Positions 33,484 to 42,089 are shown, counted from the stretch's first letter. The stretch is 45,141 nucleotides of DNA from Betaproteobacteria bacterium (GCA_009927445.1 RFMZ01000218.1:1-45141), one strand, 5' to 3'. Numbers and translations: made by a program. The notes: generated by a model not told the origin, from the sequence alone.

Positions 33484-33984
33484 TCAAGACTTACTCGCTA
33501 GATGAATTGGATCAACCCACTCTACATTTTCAGGGTGCTCAACTGCAGCTATATCTAAATTAATCACCGTGGCTTCATTGTCACTGCGCACTAATACACA
33601 TTGCAAAGCCTCATTCGGATTGGCATTAATTTCCTGATGTGGTACGTATGGAGGCACATAAATAAAGTCGCCAGGACCAGCCTCAGCCGTGAACTCTAAA
33701 TGCTCCCCCCATCGCATCCTTGCTTTGCCAGAGACCACATAAATAACACTTTCTAAAGCCCCATGATGATGCGCCCCTGTCTTCGCATTGGGATGAATAG
33801 TCACCGTTCCAGCCCATAGTTTTTGCGCCCCAACACGCGCAAAATTTATCGCCGCAGCGCGATTCATCCCCGGTGTTTGTGGAGTATTTGTATCTAACTG
33901 ATCACCACGGACTACTCGCACACCATCATTTTTCCATGGTAAGTGATCCTCATGTTCGCTGCCGTCTTCATGTCGATGTGTCAT
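33484..33984 (-). CDS. Cupin-domain protein
   Basis: A 166-aa single cupin. Motif 1 has the His cluster in TGAHHHGALESVIYVVSG, with Glu as fourth ligand; motif 2 is PGDFIYVPPYVPHQEIN. A His-rich N-terminus (MTHRHEDGSEHEDH) may bind metal. Such cupins are often epimerases or dioxygenases, but this could also be a stand-alone sensor. It sits 90 bases upstream of the Bug receptor gene's stop side, on the same strand, so co-transcription after the receptor is likely. Confidence 0.82.
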   Translation of the reverse strand: MTHRHEDGSEHEDHLPWKNDGVRVVRGDQLDTNTPQTPGMNRAAAINFARVGAQKLWAGTVTIHPNAKTGAHHHGALESVIYVVSGKARMRWGEHLEFTAEAGPGDFIYVPPYVPHQEINANPNEALQCVLVRSDNEATVINLDIAAVEHPENVEWVDPIHLASKS

Positions 33985-34054
33985 GACTTCCCTTGGTTAG
34001 TAATTTATCCCAAATGATAAAAAATGTATCTTTTAAACTCAGCAAATTTTCCAA

Positions 34055-35032
34055 TTACTCTGGTTGAATTTTGGCTAAACGAATCATCTCTGCATAACGC
34101 TTAATTTCTGTACCAACAAAAATCTTAAAATCAGCTGAGGAATTCCCAACGGGATCAGCACCTAATATCTCTAATCGTTCGCGAAATTGTGGATTAGCAA
34201 AGGCAGTTCGGACTTCCTGGTGTAATCGATTTAAAACAGCCAATGGCGTATTGGCTGGTGCAAACATACCAAACCATCCACCATGATGGGTAAATGATCC
34301 CAATCCCGCCTCAGTTGCCGTTGGAACCTCGGGCATTTGAGCATGTCGCCGTGTATCACTATATGACAAAGCGATGAGTTTTCCAGCTTTAATTTGAGCC
34401 ATTACGGCGGGTGGCGTAGAGAACATCACCTGTGTCTCACCAGCTAGAAGAGAAGCTACTGCTGGGCCAGCACCTTTATAAGGAATGTGTAATATAGCTG
34501 TGCCAGCTTTGGCATTAAAAAACTCACCCGACAAATGCAAGTTATTACCAATTCCTGGAGATCCAAAAGATAATTGACTATTTGGCCTACGCGCTAAATC
34601 AATTAACTCTTGTAAGTTTTTTACTCCCAAGCTAGGATTAACCACGACAAAAACACCTGGATTTTCTACTAAATTAGTAACCGGTAAGATATCTTTTTCG
34701 GTATCGTAAGGAAGCTTTTTATACATTCCAGGTGAGGCTGCAAATCCGGATGAGGTAATCATCAGGGTATAGCCATCCGGCGCAGCTTTTGATAAAGCCT
34801 CAGCCCCCAAAATACCATTCGCTCCAGGCTTGTTGTCAATAATAAAAGACTGTCCCATTTGCACCGTTAACTGAGCCCCTAACATCCGTGCTAACGAGTC
34901 AGGTCCCCCAGTCCCAAACGGCACAATAATGCGAACCGGCTTATTGGGGTAAGTTTGTGCAAAAATATTCGCTGCAAAGAAAAATGTAATCGCTATACAA
35001 GTGCTCAGAAAAAGTCTCGGACTCATTGACAA
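34055..35032 (-). CDS. Bug-family periplasmic tricarboxylate-type receptor
   Basis: A 325-aa Bug receptor with signal peptide ending at NIFAQ. The core is YPNKPVRIIVPFGTGGPDSL, DNKPGANGILGAE, PDGYTLMITSSG and IPYKGAGPAVASLLAG. The pocket loop PFGTGGPD differs from the usual PFPPGGSTD. Start: TTG at 35032 has GGAGG at a spacing of six bases; ATG at 35026 would have a spacing of 12, so TTG is preferred narrowly. The cupin gene follows on the same strand. Confidence 0.9.
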   Translation of the reverse strand: MSMSPRLFLSTCIAITFFFAANIFAQTYPNKPVRIIVPFGTGGPDSLARMLGAQLTVQMGQSFIIDNKPGANGILGAEALSKAAPDGYTLMITSSGFAASPGMYKKLPYDTEKDILPVTNLVENPGVFVVVNPSLGVKNLQELIDLARRPNSQLSFGSPGIGNNLHLSGEFFNAKAGTAILHIPYKGAGPAVASLLAGETQVMFSTPPAVMAQIKAGKLIALSYSDTRRHAQMPEVPTATEAGLGSFTHHGGWFGMFAPANTPLAVLNRLHQEVRTAFANPQFRERLEILGADPVGNSSADFKIFVGTEIKRYAEMIRLAKIQPE

Positions 35033-35178
35033 GGTATGCCTCCAATATGGTTAGTAATTGTTTAGCTTATATTAACTGAAACTGAACACCCACCTCAAAT
35101 TTAGTCAAGGTACCTATAGCAATCATTTGAACTGACCTATCAGTTTTCTCAAAACTATAATAAGATTATAAAAAGACT

Positions 35179-35652
35179 ATGATAAAAAAATTCATTATTG
35201 TGTTGTTTATTGCACTTTTCTCCTCACTAGCTGTGGCGATCAGCCTAAGTATTCCTAAAACAGTCATTGATATCTTTGTCGTTAAAAAATTTCCAAAAGA
35301 AAAATTAACAATCCTACTAGACAAACCAACTACTAAATATAGTAAAGAGCGACAAAAAATTGAACTATGTGGAGTGTGGATGAGTAAATTACCAACTCGC
35401 CAAGGAGATTTCTGTGTAGATACACAACCAGTTTGGAATAAAGAAAAAGGGGATATCGAAATTTCTAAAATCAATATCCTAAAATTGAATACCGCTGATG
35501 GCAAGGAATTATCCGGCGCAATTCTGAATTCCTTAAACTCCACTCTTTTAACTCTTCTAGACGGCACCTCGGTCTATCACGTGCCTGAAATGATCGGTAA
35601 ACGGCTTGAATCCATTGAGATTCAAGATAGTAGTGTAAAGTTGATTTTTTAA
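35179..35652 (+). CDS. DUF1439 family exported protein (YceB-like)
   Basis: A 157-aa protein with a clear signal peptide (IALFSSLAVA). ISLSIPKTVIDIFVVKKFPKEK, a pair of Cys (C63 and C78 region) and the C-terminal VEIQ-like SIEIQDSSVKLIF fit DUF1439, whose E. coli member YceB is an outer-membrane lipoprotein. Here the lipobox Cys is absent, so it would be soluble or anchored by an uncleaved signal. No operon partner. Confidence 0.65.
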   Translation: MIKKFIIVLFIALFSSLAVAISLSIPKTVIDIFVVKKFPKEKLTILLDKPTTKYSKERQKIELCGVWMSKLPTRQGDFCVDTQPVWNKEKGDIEISKINILKLNTADGKELSGAILNSLNSTLLTLLDGTSVYHVPEMIGKRLESIEIQDSSVKLIF

Positions 35653-36013
35653 TCACGACCTACTTAAAGAGCTGATTTCCTTCTGTTGCATGATTTTTTA
35701 ATAAAGAAATCTCAGAATATTGAATGCCCTATAGACATTCAATGACTAGATAAAAAAAATTAGAACTTCTAAGAGAAAGACTAATGATGAGCCAATTTCT
35801 CATTGAATTTCTTTTAGAAACATTAATTGGGATATTTTCCCTACAGATGCAATAGTTAATTAGTTATCAAAAAAGGAATGCCCTCGAATGAGCTATTTCA
35901 AATCAAAAAAAGAGCAGCCTAAATGCTCATCATTTAGTCGAACATACTATGGGAAAACGAACTGAATAGATCATTCAGTTCGTTTTCCTATCAGATTTTT
36001 TAATGACTTCTAT
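35653..36013. other. Intergenic region with several hairpins
   Basis: 361 bases without a credible gene of normal size. It holds ATTGAATG/CATTCAAT (35719-35743), a 23-codon hydrophobic ORF (35784-35855, doubtful), a small GAGCA/TGCTC stem near 35910, the strong 16-bp hairpin at 35952-35988, and two copies of GAATGCCCT (about 35722 and 35877). Confidence 0.6.
35952..35988 (-). terminator. Perfect 16-bp hairpin, probable terminator of the HU gene
   Basis: GGAAAACGAACTGAAT (35952-35967) pairs perfectly with 35973-35988 around a five-base loop. It lies 26 bases beyond the HU stop. The A-rich start and T-rich end of the stem make it look bidirectional, and a T-run at 35995-36001 follows on the + strand. 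Confidence 0.65.
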
Positions 36014-36295
36014 TTACTTCCGTTTGTTAACCGCGTCTTTGAATGCCTTGCCAGCAGTAAACTTCACTGTCTTAGCAGCGGCAATCTTTAACTCTGCACC
36101 AGTTGCTGGGTTGCGCCCGATCCGTGCGGCTCTTTTGCCAGACTTGAAGGTGCCAAAGCCTACTAAAGTTACGGCGTCACCTTTAGTTAAAGCTTTAATG
36201 ATTTGAGCAATTGCTGTATTTAAAGCACGCTCAGCAGAGGCCTTAGAAATTTCTGCCTCATTTGCAATTTTTTCTACTAAGTCAGATTTATTCAT
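36014..36295 (-). CDS. hupB: HU family DNA-binding protein
   Basis: A 93-aa nucleoid protein. [11 protein letters not shown] starts the helix-turn-helix dimer core, VGFGTFK leads into the arm, and the DNA-clasping arm has [17 protein letters not shown] with the intercalating Pro. The C-terminus KAFKDAVN is canonical. GGATG precedes the ATG. A long palindrome (36333-36361) lies in its promoter region. Confidence 0.97.
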   Translation of the reverse strand: MNKSDLVEKIANEAEISKASAERALNTAIAQIIKALTKGDAVTLVGFGTFKSGKRAARIGRNPATGAELKIAAAKTVKFTAGKAFKDAVNKRK

Positions 36296-36332
36296 ACCAC
36301 ATCCTTTTATATCAACAGTTATAAATATTAAT

Positions 36333-36361
36333 AGTATTTAAAATGAAGCGTTTTAAATACT
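36333..36361. promoter_or_regulatory. 27-29 bp dyad upstream of the HU gene
   Basis: AGTATTTAAAA (36333-36343) and TTTTAAATACT (36351-36361) are exact reverse complements around a seven-base spacer. The site is 38-66 bases upstream of the HU start, where an operator would overlap the promoter. It also faces the divergent methyltransferase gene. Confidence 0.55.
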
Positions 36362-36532
36362 CATACAAACCCTAACTTCTTTTTCTAATCTAAAACATAA
36401 TATAACATCTCTGCAATTTACCATCTATAAAATCAGAACGCAAATGGTTCACTTATTATAAAATTTTAAAAAGCTAGAATGATCCATTTAAGCTACACTA
36501 ATATTATTTCTTAATTTAAAAGGCTCAACCCA

Positions 36533-37248
36533 GTGAGAATTTATATTTCGTGGGTTTGCATGATTATTTGTACAGTTTTCATCAAACCAGTCGGCGCACA
36601 AACCCATCAAACTTTTTTGCAAATCATTCAAAGCCCAATGCGTCTTGAACAAGATTTCAAGTTGGATTCCAAGCGTAAACCCTTAGAAATGCTTCAGTTT
36701 ATTGCTGCAAAACCAGGCTCACAAGTACTAGACATATTATCAGGTGGTGGCTATACGGCCAACTCCTGGCTCTAGCCGTTGGTCCTTCCGGGAAGGTTCT
36801 AGCCTTTAATACTAGAGCAAATCAAAATCTCCAAGACCGCTTAATTGCCAATCCACAAAGTAACATATTATCAGTACTGGGAAATCTCAATGATTTAATT
36901 CCAGATAGCAATGGCCCTGTTGACATGATTACGATCATTAATTCCTACCATGATATGGTCAATGCGAATCCGAATATTCAGACAACTAATCAACGAATTT
37001 ATCAATTATTAAAATTGGGTGGAATCCTGATCGTTCGTGATCACGAAGCCTTAGAAGGTGCAGGAAAAACAGCTACTAGAACTCTTCATCGTATCGATCC
37101 AGCAGCAGTTATTGCAGATTTTGAAGCGGTTGGATTTAAAAAAGTTAGCGAGGGGGATTTTCTAAAAAATTCCCAAGATCCCAAAGATGAGCACTGGAAT
37201 AAATTATCAACACCCTCAGGATTTATTCTTAAATTTATCAAAATGTAA
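36533..37248 (+). pseudogene. Exported COG4798-type methyltransferase, split by a one-base deletion
   Basis: SAM-dependent methyltransferase-like protein, about 238 aa if repaired. The start is GTG at 36533 with AAAAGG upstream. Residues 1-23 look like a signal peptide (IKPVGAQ). Motif I is VLDILSGGGYTA; the expected continuation ELLALAVGPSGKV is in the next frame. The two parts join if one base is restored at 36760-36761 (GCC-GAA-CTC read as GCC-AAC-TCC). The first frame stops at 36775. The downstream half has NSYHDMVNANPN, GGILIVRDHEA and a typical C-terminus. Why this family carries a signal peptide is unexplained, since SAM is cytoplasmic. Confidence 0.8.
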
Positions 37249-37261
37249 GCGCAACACGATC

Positions 37262-37301
37262 TGGCTAAGTAAAAGCTTTATTACTAATACTTTAAATAGC
37301 C
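37262..37301. terminator. Weak bulged hairpin between convergent genes
   Basis: GGCT-AAGTA (37263-37271) can pair with TACTT (37288-37292) and AGCC (37298-37301) with a bulge. It lies between the methyltransferase and nuclease stops and may act as a shared terminator. Confidence 0.25.
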
Positions 37302-37306
37302 ATCAA

Positions 37307-38041
37307 CTATGGCGCTTTGACACTGGGTTTAATCTGAAAATCAATCCCTGTTAACCGAACTAGTTCGGCATAGGAAATCGGCTCTGTCATCTGCGCTAGA
37401 TCTGTATTTTCTACCCAATACGCCCAGGCATTCTGTTTCTGGATATCAAATACCAATTTAAATAAATGGGTGGGAACGACTACTTGATTTTTTCCAATCC
37501 GGCCGGCTATCCCAACCGATCCAGTATAGACAAAGACGTCTCCACTTGCTCGCATCACATATTTACGAGTTGGGCTCTCAACTGATCTTGCCCAAACTCC
37601 TCGATTATTTTCCCTTGCCTGAGGCATCATATTTGCTAAAGAAAAAGATTGGGCCATCGATCTCTCAGAAGTCATATCACCTGCTGGAGCATTATGTCCA
37701 CGATCATAACCACTATTTTTATAGTCACTTAATAGTGCTCTGTCTGCAAATGGTAGTCGCGCTTCTTCATAAAATTGATTCGTGCGTTGTTGATGTTGAG
37801 CTGTCAAACGAGCTCGGTTTAATCGTTCAACTGTGTAAATAGGTTTTTTTGTTGTGGGTGAATAAAAAATAGCAAATCCATCAAAACATAAATCCCGTCC
37901 CTTTTCCTGAGTAACCGGAATACGTTCCTCTGGAAAATAATCCCGACATTGATCAAATAAAGCCCATGCAGGGTTAACGATCAAAAAGATACTAGAAACA
38001 ACTATCCGAATTATCCAAGAGTTTTGCATGAAACGATCCAT
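37307..38041 (-). CDS. Exported DNA/RNA non-specific endonuclease (NucA/NucG-like)
   Basis: A 244-aa secreted or periplasmic nuclease. A signal peptide ends at NPAWA (residue 27). The catalytic motif is D113-R-G-H116 followed by NAPAGDM; H116 is the general base. SLANMMPQARENNRGVW supplies the metal-binding Asn. Cys32 and Cys52 may form a disulfide. ATG 38041 lacks a ribosome site; ATG 38029 has a GGA upstream and would shorten the protein by four residues. Likely roles are nucleic-acid scavenging or competitor DNA removal. Confidence 0.9.
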   Translation of the reverse strand: MDRFMQNSWIIRIVVSSIFLIVNPAWALFDQCRDYFPEERIPVTQEKGRDLCFDGFAIFYSPTTKKPIYTVERLNRARLTAQHQQRTNQFYEEARLPFADRALLSDYKNSGYDRGHNAPAGDMTSERSMAQSFSLANMMPQARENNRGVWARSVESPTRKYVMRASGDVFVYTGSVGIAGRIGKNQVVVPTHLFKLVFDIQKQNAWAYWVENTDLAQMTEPISYAELVRLTGIDFQIKPSVKAP

Positions 38042-38261
38042 AAAGATGATTTGTAATTAACAAAAGTTATACAAATGATTTTATTATGAGATCCGAATTA
38101 AATAAAAATTGATCTCTGATGCAAGACTTCAACTGAAAAATCCTTCGGAATTAGATCCTTCTAAATCAAAATATATGTACGTACCATCCACATACCTGTT
38201 ATTCTGTAGCACGATCACAATTTCGTGCCCTATTTTGGGAAATTAAGTGAGCCTCTCTCCT

Positions 38262-38267
38262 TATAAT
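38262..38267 (+). promoter_or_regulatory. -10 element of the small basic protein gene
   Basis: A perfect TATAAT 28 bases before ATG 38295. It lies downstream of the alternative GTG start (38247), which argues for the ATG. No good -35 at 17 bases is seen. Confidence 0.4.
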
Positions 38268-38294
38268 ATCGCCACAATTTTTAAGGGCAATGCC

Positions 38295-38507
38295 ATGGCT
38301 GCAGGACAGAATCAACGTAATCGTAAAAATGACCCAATGGTCACTAAAACAGGTAAGCCGCGTTTAGGTCCACTAAATCTTGCTCAACTTACCAAGTTAC
38401 TCGATAGTGCTACTGCACCAAAGAAAAAAGATAAAATTAGAAAAGAACTTTTTAGAAGATTTCCGAACGGTTTAGTAATTACCCCAGAAGTCGCCGCTAC
38501 AGTCTAA
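38295..38507 (+). CDS. Small basic conserved hypothetical protein
   Basis: A 70-aa very basic protein from ATG 38295, which has AAGGG seven bases upstream. It contains a KTGKPRLGPLNLAQLTKLL block and a Lys-rich helix KKKDKIRKELFRRF. No signal peptide or transmembrane segment is present. The charge suggests nucleic-acid or ribosome binding, but I do not recognise the family. Confidence 0.6.
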   Translation: MAAGQNQRNRKNDPMVTKTGKPRLGPLNLAQLTKLLDSATAPKKKDKIRKELFRRFPNGLVITPEVAATV

Positions 38508-38520
38508 AAACGCTAAGCAA

Positions 38521-39684
38521 TCAACTGAATTCGCTTTTTGGGTTGATAACGACTTCTAATATAGGCTCATGTGCAGTTGCTGCGGTCACGTGTAAATAAC
38601 AAGTATGCGCAGCAATTTCTAATAATTGGGTATGGGTAGCCTCTGGTGCATCCCCATTGAGAAATAAATGCGTCTGTATTGGCATCGCGTGCCCACAACC
38701 TTGTGATATCTCATATGGACTCATCTGGACTAGACGAATACCATGGATATCCATCTTCATATTTTCGATATATCTTGATAATTGCGTCATGTAACAAAAT
38801 GCAATTCCTGAACTTAAAAGTGCTAATGCAGATGGCGCATTTCCTTTGGAACCGACTGCCGACCGATAGGCGAAATGCGTTGTTCCTGGCATCTCTAACC
38901 AAGTCTCCATCTGCGCATAGTCCTGACCAGCCCGCCATACCCCATGACCTAATACATTCCGAATTAGCCGACCATCAACTGTGGCCGATGCAGCCTTGAT
39001 CTGACCATCTTCCTTGATCATTAGCTTCTGGATCAATTGGTTTAACTCCGAAGTCATTGCTTCTGGGGCGTTAGTATGGGCGATAAAAGGATCTATCGCA
39101 TCCGGACCCTGACACTCCTGAACGCCAGCTACAGGTCGACGACGGCCATTAATATAAATCGCAAAAGTGTTTTGATGCATTGCTGAACGTAAATAATTCA
39201 TCGCTGGTGATGCCATCATTGCTTGCTGCACTAGTTGCTGAATTTGCTCTGCTGGTGCACTAGATACAATATTTACCTGAATCTTTGTTGGCTCAACATG
39301 ACCCTGGCCAGTGCCCATCACAAATGATCCCGTTAGCCAATAATGATTCGATAACTCGACCCGAATTTCATGCAAATCGATAGCTTTTTGCACGGCTAAA
39401 GTCACTAGGGTATGCATCAAATCCCCTTGTAAGCCAGCATTAAAAAAACCCAGTGGAAAAGGGGCTAAGTCTGTACCATGCAAATGTAAGCCTTCATCAG
39501 AGGGCAGTCGCCAAATTGATCCACCTACGCCCTCTTGAGTAATAGCCTCCTTTTGGTGCAAGTACATTTGCCTAGCCTCAACATAATACAAATCTTGACC
39601 AGAAAGGTCTCTTTGTAAAGGCGACTGATTACCAGCCTTGACCTGAAAAGCCAATGAACGACTGGAGTCTATTTGATTTGCCAT
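38521..39684 (-). CDS. Fused double-OsmC-domain protein
   Basis: A 387-aa protein with two OsmC/Ohr-like repeats. The N-terminal repeat (about 75-185) keeps the fold (LQGDLMHTLVTLAV, MNYLRSAM) but has no cysteine at either redox position. The C-terminal repeat (about 280-385) has C297 (GIAFCYMTQ) and C362 (AHTCYLHV), 65 residues apart, as the Cys pair of organic hydroperoxide reductases. One half is therefore probably catalytic and the other structural. Single-domain OsmC is normally a dimer, so the fusion mimics the dimer. Bug receptor gene downstream on the map is separate. Confidence 0.75.
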   Translation of the reverse strand: MANQIDSSRSLAFQVKAGNQSPLQRDLSGQDLYYVEARQMYLHQKEAITQEGVGGSIWRLPSDEGLHLHGTDLAPFPLGFFNAGLQGDLMHTLVTLAVQKAIDLHEIRVELSNHYWLTGSFVMGTGQGHVEPTKIQVNIVSSAPAEQIQQLVQQAMMASPAMNYLRSAMHQNTFAIYINGRRRPVAGVQECQGPDAIDPFIAHTNAPEAMTSELNQLIQKLMIKEDGQIKAASATVDGRLIRNVLGHGVWRAGQDYAQMETWLEMPGTTHFAYRSAVGSKGNAPSALALLSSGIAFCYMTQLSRYIENMKMDIHGIRLVQMSPYEISQGCGHAMPIQTHLFLNGDAPEATHTQLLEIAAHTCYLHVTAATAHEPILEVVINPKSEFS

Positions 39685-39714
39685 TTTCTTACCTTACCCC
39701 AAGTTACATCGGTA

Positions 39715-40683
39715 TTATTGCGGTTCAATCTTCGCTTCTAAAATTGCCCGAGTCCACTTTATCGTTTCTAGCCGATTCCTTTCCCCTAAGGCCTCCGGCG
39801 ATCCTGGAGCAGTCTCAAAACCAAGAGATGAAAAGCGCTCTTGAATGTCCTTATCTTTAGATGCACTATTGACGGCTTGGTTCAGTTTCAAAACAATGTC
39901 TCTTGGGGTACCCGCCGGGGCAAACATCGCAAAATAGGCAATTAACTCATATTCTTTTAAACCTAATGCCTCATTTACAGTAGGTAATTCAGGGATCACT
40001 TTTGAGCGTTGTAAGGAAGTCACCGCTAAACCACGAATCTTGCCAGCCTTCACTTGCGGTAGCATCACAGCAAAATCCGCAGTAAATAAATTAACCTGAC
40101 CACCAATTAAATCTGTCATCGCTGCCGGACCAGATTTATAGGGCACATGCGTCATCTGGATACCAGACATACTCATGAGCATTTCGGTAGAAACTAGTTG
40201 CGATGAACTCGCACTTGCAAATGTCATCACCCCAGGTTTAGATTTGGCTAAACTCACAAACTCTTTCAATGTTTTGCTCGGTACTTCATTATGTACCGCA
40301 ACAATTAAAGGAACAGAACCGAAATAAGCGACTGGAGTAAAAGCTGTGTCCTGATCATAGGGCAATTTCTTCATTAAACTTTTAAGCGCCGCATTGGTAC
40401 TATTTGTTCCAATTAATACGGTATACCCATCTGGAGCAGACTTTGCGACCGCGTCAGCACCAAGCATGCCATTAACACCCGCTTTGTTTTCAACAATAAA
40501 AGTTTGACCTAAACTTTCTGATAATTTTTGCGCAAATGCTCTACCAATTTGATCGGTTGCACTGCCCGCTGCAAAGGGCACAATGACCTTTACGGGTTTG
40601 CTTGGATATGGACTGGTTTGTGAAAAACAAATGCTAGAAAAAAATAAGCTAATAAGGGTAGTGTACTGAAGTCGGAATTGCAT
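39715..40683 (-). CDS. Bug-family periplasmic tricarboxylate-type receptor
   Basis: A 322-aa Bug receptor; signal peptide ends near CFSQ. The core is YPSKPVKVIVPFAAGSATDQ, VENKAGVNGMLGAD, PDGYTVLIGTNS and VPYKSGPAAMTDLIGG. AGGAG lies seven bases before the ATG. It is on the same strand as the double-OsmC gene, whose start is 30 bases downstream of its stop, so they may be co-transcribed. Confidence 0.92.
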   Translation of the reverse strand: MQFRLQYTTLISLFFSSICFSQTSPYPSKPVKVIVPFAAGSATDQIGRAFAQKLSESLGQTFIVENKAGVNGMLGADAVAKSAPDGYTVLIGTNSTNAALKSLMKKLPYDQDTAFTPVAYFGSVPLIVAVHNEVPSKTLKEFVSLAKSKPGVMTFASASSSQLVSTEMLMSMSGIQMTHVPYKSGPAAMTDLIGGQVNLFTADFAVMLPQVKAGKIRGLAVTSLQRSKVIPELPTVNEALGLKEYELIAYFAMFAPAGTPRDIVLKLNQAVNSASKDKDIQERFSSLGFETAPGSPEALGERNRLETIKWTRAILEAKIEPQ

Positions 40684-40806
40684 GTGTCATCTCCTAATCA
40701 TTGGTTGGATGTTGCGATTTAAACTGACATTTAAAAATTCACCATTTTTTTAAATAATTGGGCTATTTGTATAAGAAATAATTTCTTCCTGACCCCAACT
40801 AAAATA

Positions 40807-41634
40807 CTAGCGTAACTGGAATCCTAAGACTTTTAAAGCCTGTAACATGTGATCTCGACCATTGAGCGACTCCGCTCCACGAATTCGATATAAGCTATGC
40901 TGCGCCCAATCTCCTCGCGTTTTCATTTTTTGACTTTCATAAAAATGATTCATATTTTCACAATATTCATCAGCCGCATTTTGAACAGCCAAAGCGTCAT
41001 ATTGCTCCCGATGTAAAACAGCCTTTTGCGGCAACCGGGGTTTTATCGCTGCAGGTTTTTCTGGATGGCGATAACCAATACACATTCCAAAAACCGCAAA
41101 AATACGGGGTGGTAATCCTAATTCTTTAGCGACCTCAATAGGATTATTTCTGATTCCTCCAATATACGTAATACTTAATCCAATCGACTCAGCTGCAACT
41201 GCAGCATTTTGAGCAGCTAGAGCAGCATCTACAACCCCCACTGTTAGTAACTCTGAATAGTGCAGACCATCATGCGGCAACTCTCGCCTCTTACCCAAAG
41301 TTTCTAAACGAGATAAATCTGCCAACCAAACCAAAAAAAGTGGACAAGCCCGAATATGCTCTTGATTACTAGATAAGGTAGCTAAGCGATCCCTCCTCGC
41401 AGGATCTTCAATGGCAATAACGCTCCAAGATTGCAAATTGGAAGAATTAGATGCTGATTGACCGGCGGCAACCATTAACTCAATGGTTTGCTCAGGAACT
41501 GCTTCTTGAGAATAGTGCCGGCAAGAACGATGGTTAAATATCGTTTCTAGGGTTTCATTCAATTCAAATGGCAAACTCATTGGCTTGCTGTATCGCTCGC
41601 TAATTAGGGCGTCAAGATTATTATTTGTTTTCAT
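40807..41634 (-). CDS. Nitroreductase family protein (NfsA-like)
   Basis: A 275-aa FMN-dependent NAD(P)H oxidoreductase. NHRSCRHYSQEAVPE is the FMN-binding N-terminus, SASNSSNLQSWSVIAIE the second FMN contact, and AALAAQNAAVAAESIGLSITYIGGIRNNP the core helix. LGLPPRIFAVFGMCIGYRHPE is typical of the NfsA/FRP subgroup. Electron acceptors could be quinones, nitro compounds or flavin. It stands alone between a Bug receptor and a small basic gene. Confidence 0.9.
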   Translation of the reverse strand: MKTNNNLDALISERYSKPMSLPFELNETLETIFNHRSCRHYSQEAVPEQTIELMVAAGQSASNSSNLQSWSVIAIEDPARRDRLATLSSNQEHIRACPLFLVWLADLSRLETLGKRRELPHDGLHYSELLTVGVVDAALAAQNAAVAAESIGLSITYIGGIRNNPIEVAKELGLPPRIFAVFGMCIGYRHPEKPAAIKPRLPQKAVLHREQYDALAVQNAADEYCENMNHFYESQKMKTRGDWAQHSLYRIRGAESLNGRDHMLQALKVLGFQLR

Positions 41635-41765
41635 ACAGTTTTAAAATTAATTTCATTACGAATAATGCTAGTTAATCTGCCCTAGCTGCCTTAGCTGCCT
41701 TAGCAACTTTAGCTACCAAGCTATCTAAGGAGTCACAACCCAGGTTGACATGGAGCCGCGAAAGA

Positions 41766-41951
41766 TTACCGCCCCCGGCCAGCAGCTTTTTTCATTACTT
41801 TACCAGCACCCACAGGGGGAGCAGTCCGTTTTCTAGACTTATCATCTGTTTTAGCATCTTTTGAATCGGGATGTTGTGCTGCCTGCTTTTTGGCAAGCGC
41901 TTCTTTAATGCTCGAAGAAAAAGATTTCTTGGCAGGACTTTCAGTAGTCAT
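41766..41951 (-). CDS. Small Lys/Ala-rich hypothetical protein
   Basis: A 61-aa basic protein with a good ribosome site (GGAGA) before the ATG. SFSSSIKEALAKKQAA is the most ordered part; the rest is low complexity ending KKAAGRGR. I do not recognise a domain. Past the stop, another frame continues with an Ala/Lys-rich stretch (see findings), which may be chance. Confidence 0.55.
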   Translation of the reverse strand: MTTESPAKKSFSSSIKEALAKKQAAQHPDSKDAKTDDKSRKRTAPPVGAGKVMKKAAGRGR

Positions 41952-42089
41952 AACTCTCTCCTATTTGGTATCAATCCGAATCAATCTCTGAAGTTCAATT
42001 CGAATACTCCTGTGCAGTGTAGCAAAACCGTCAACCAGTTAGTTAATTTACGCTAAAAAACTTAATTTTTCTCAAAAGTGATGATCTGC

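Noticed and set aside
40773..40787. AAGAAAT-A-ATTTCTT dyad
   Set aside because: Located downstream of a gene's 3' end in AT-rich DNA; too simple to call an operator.
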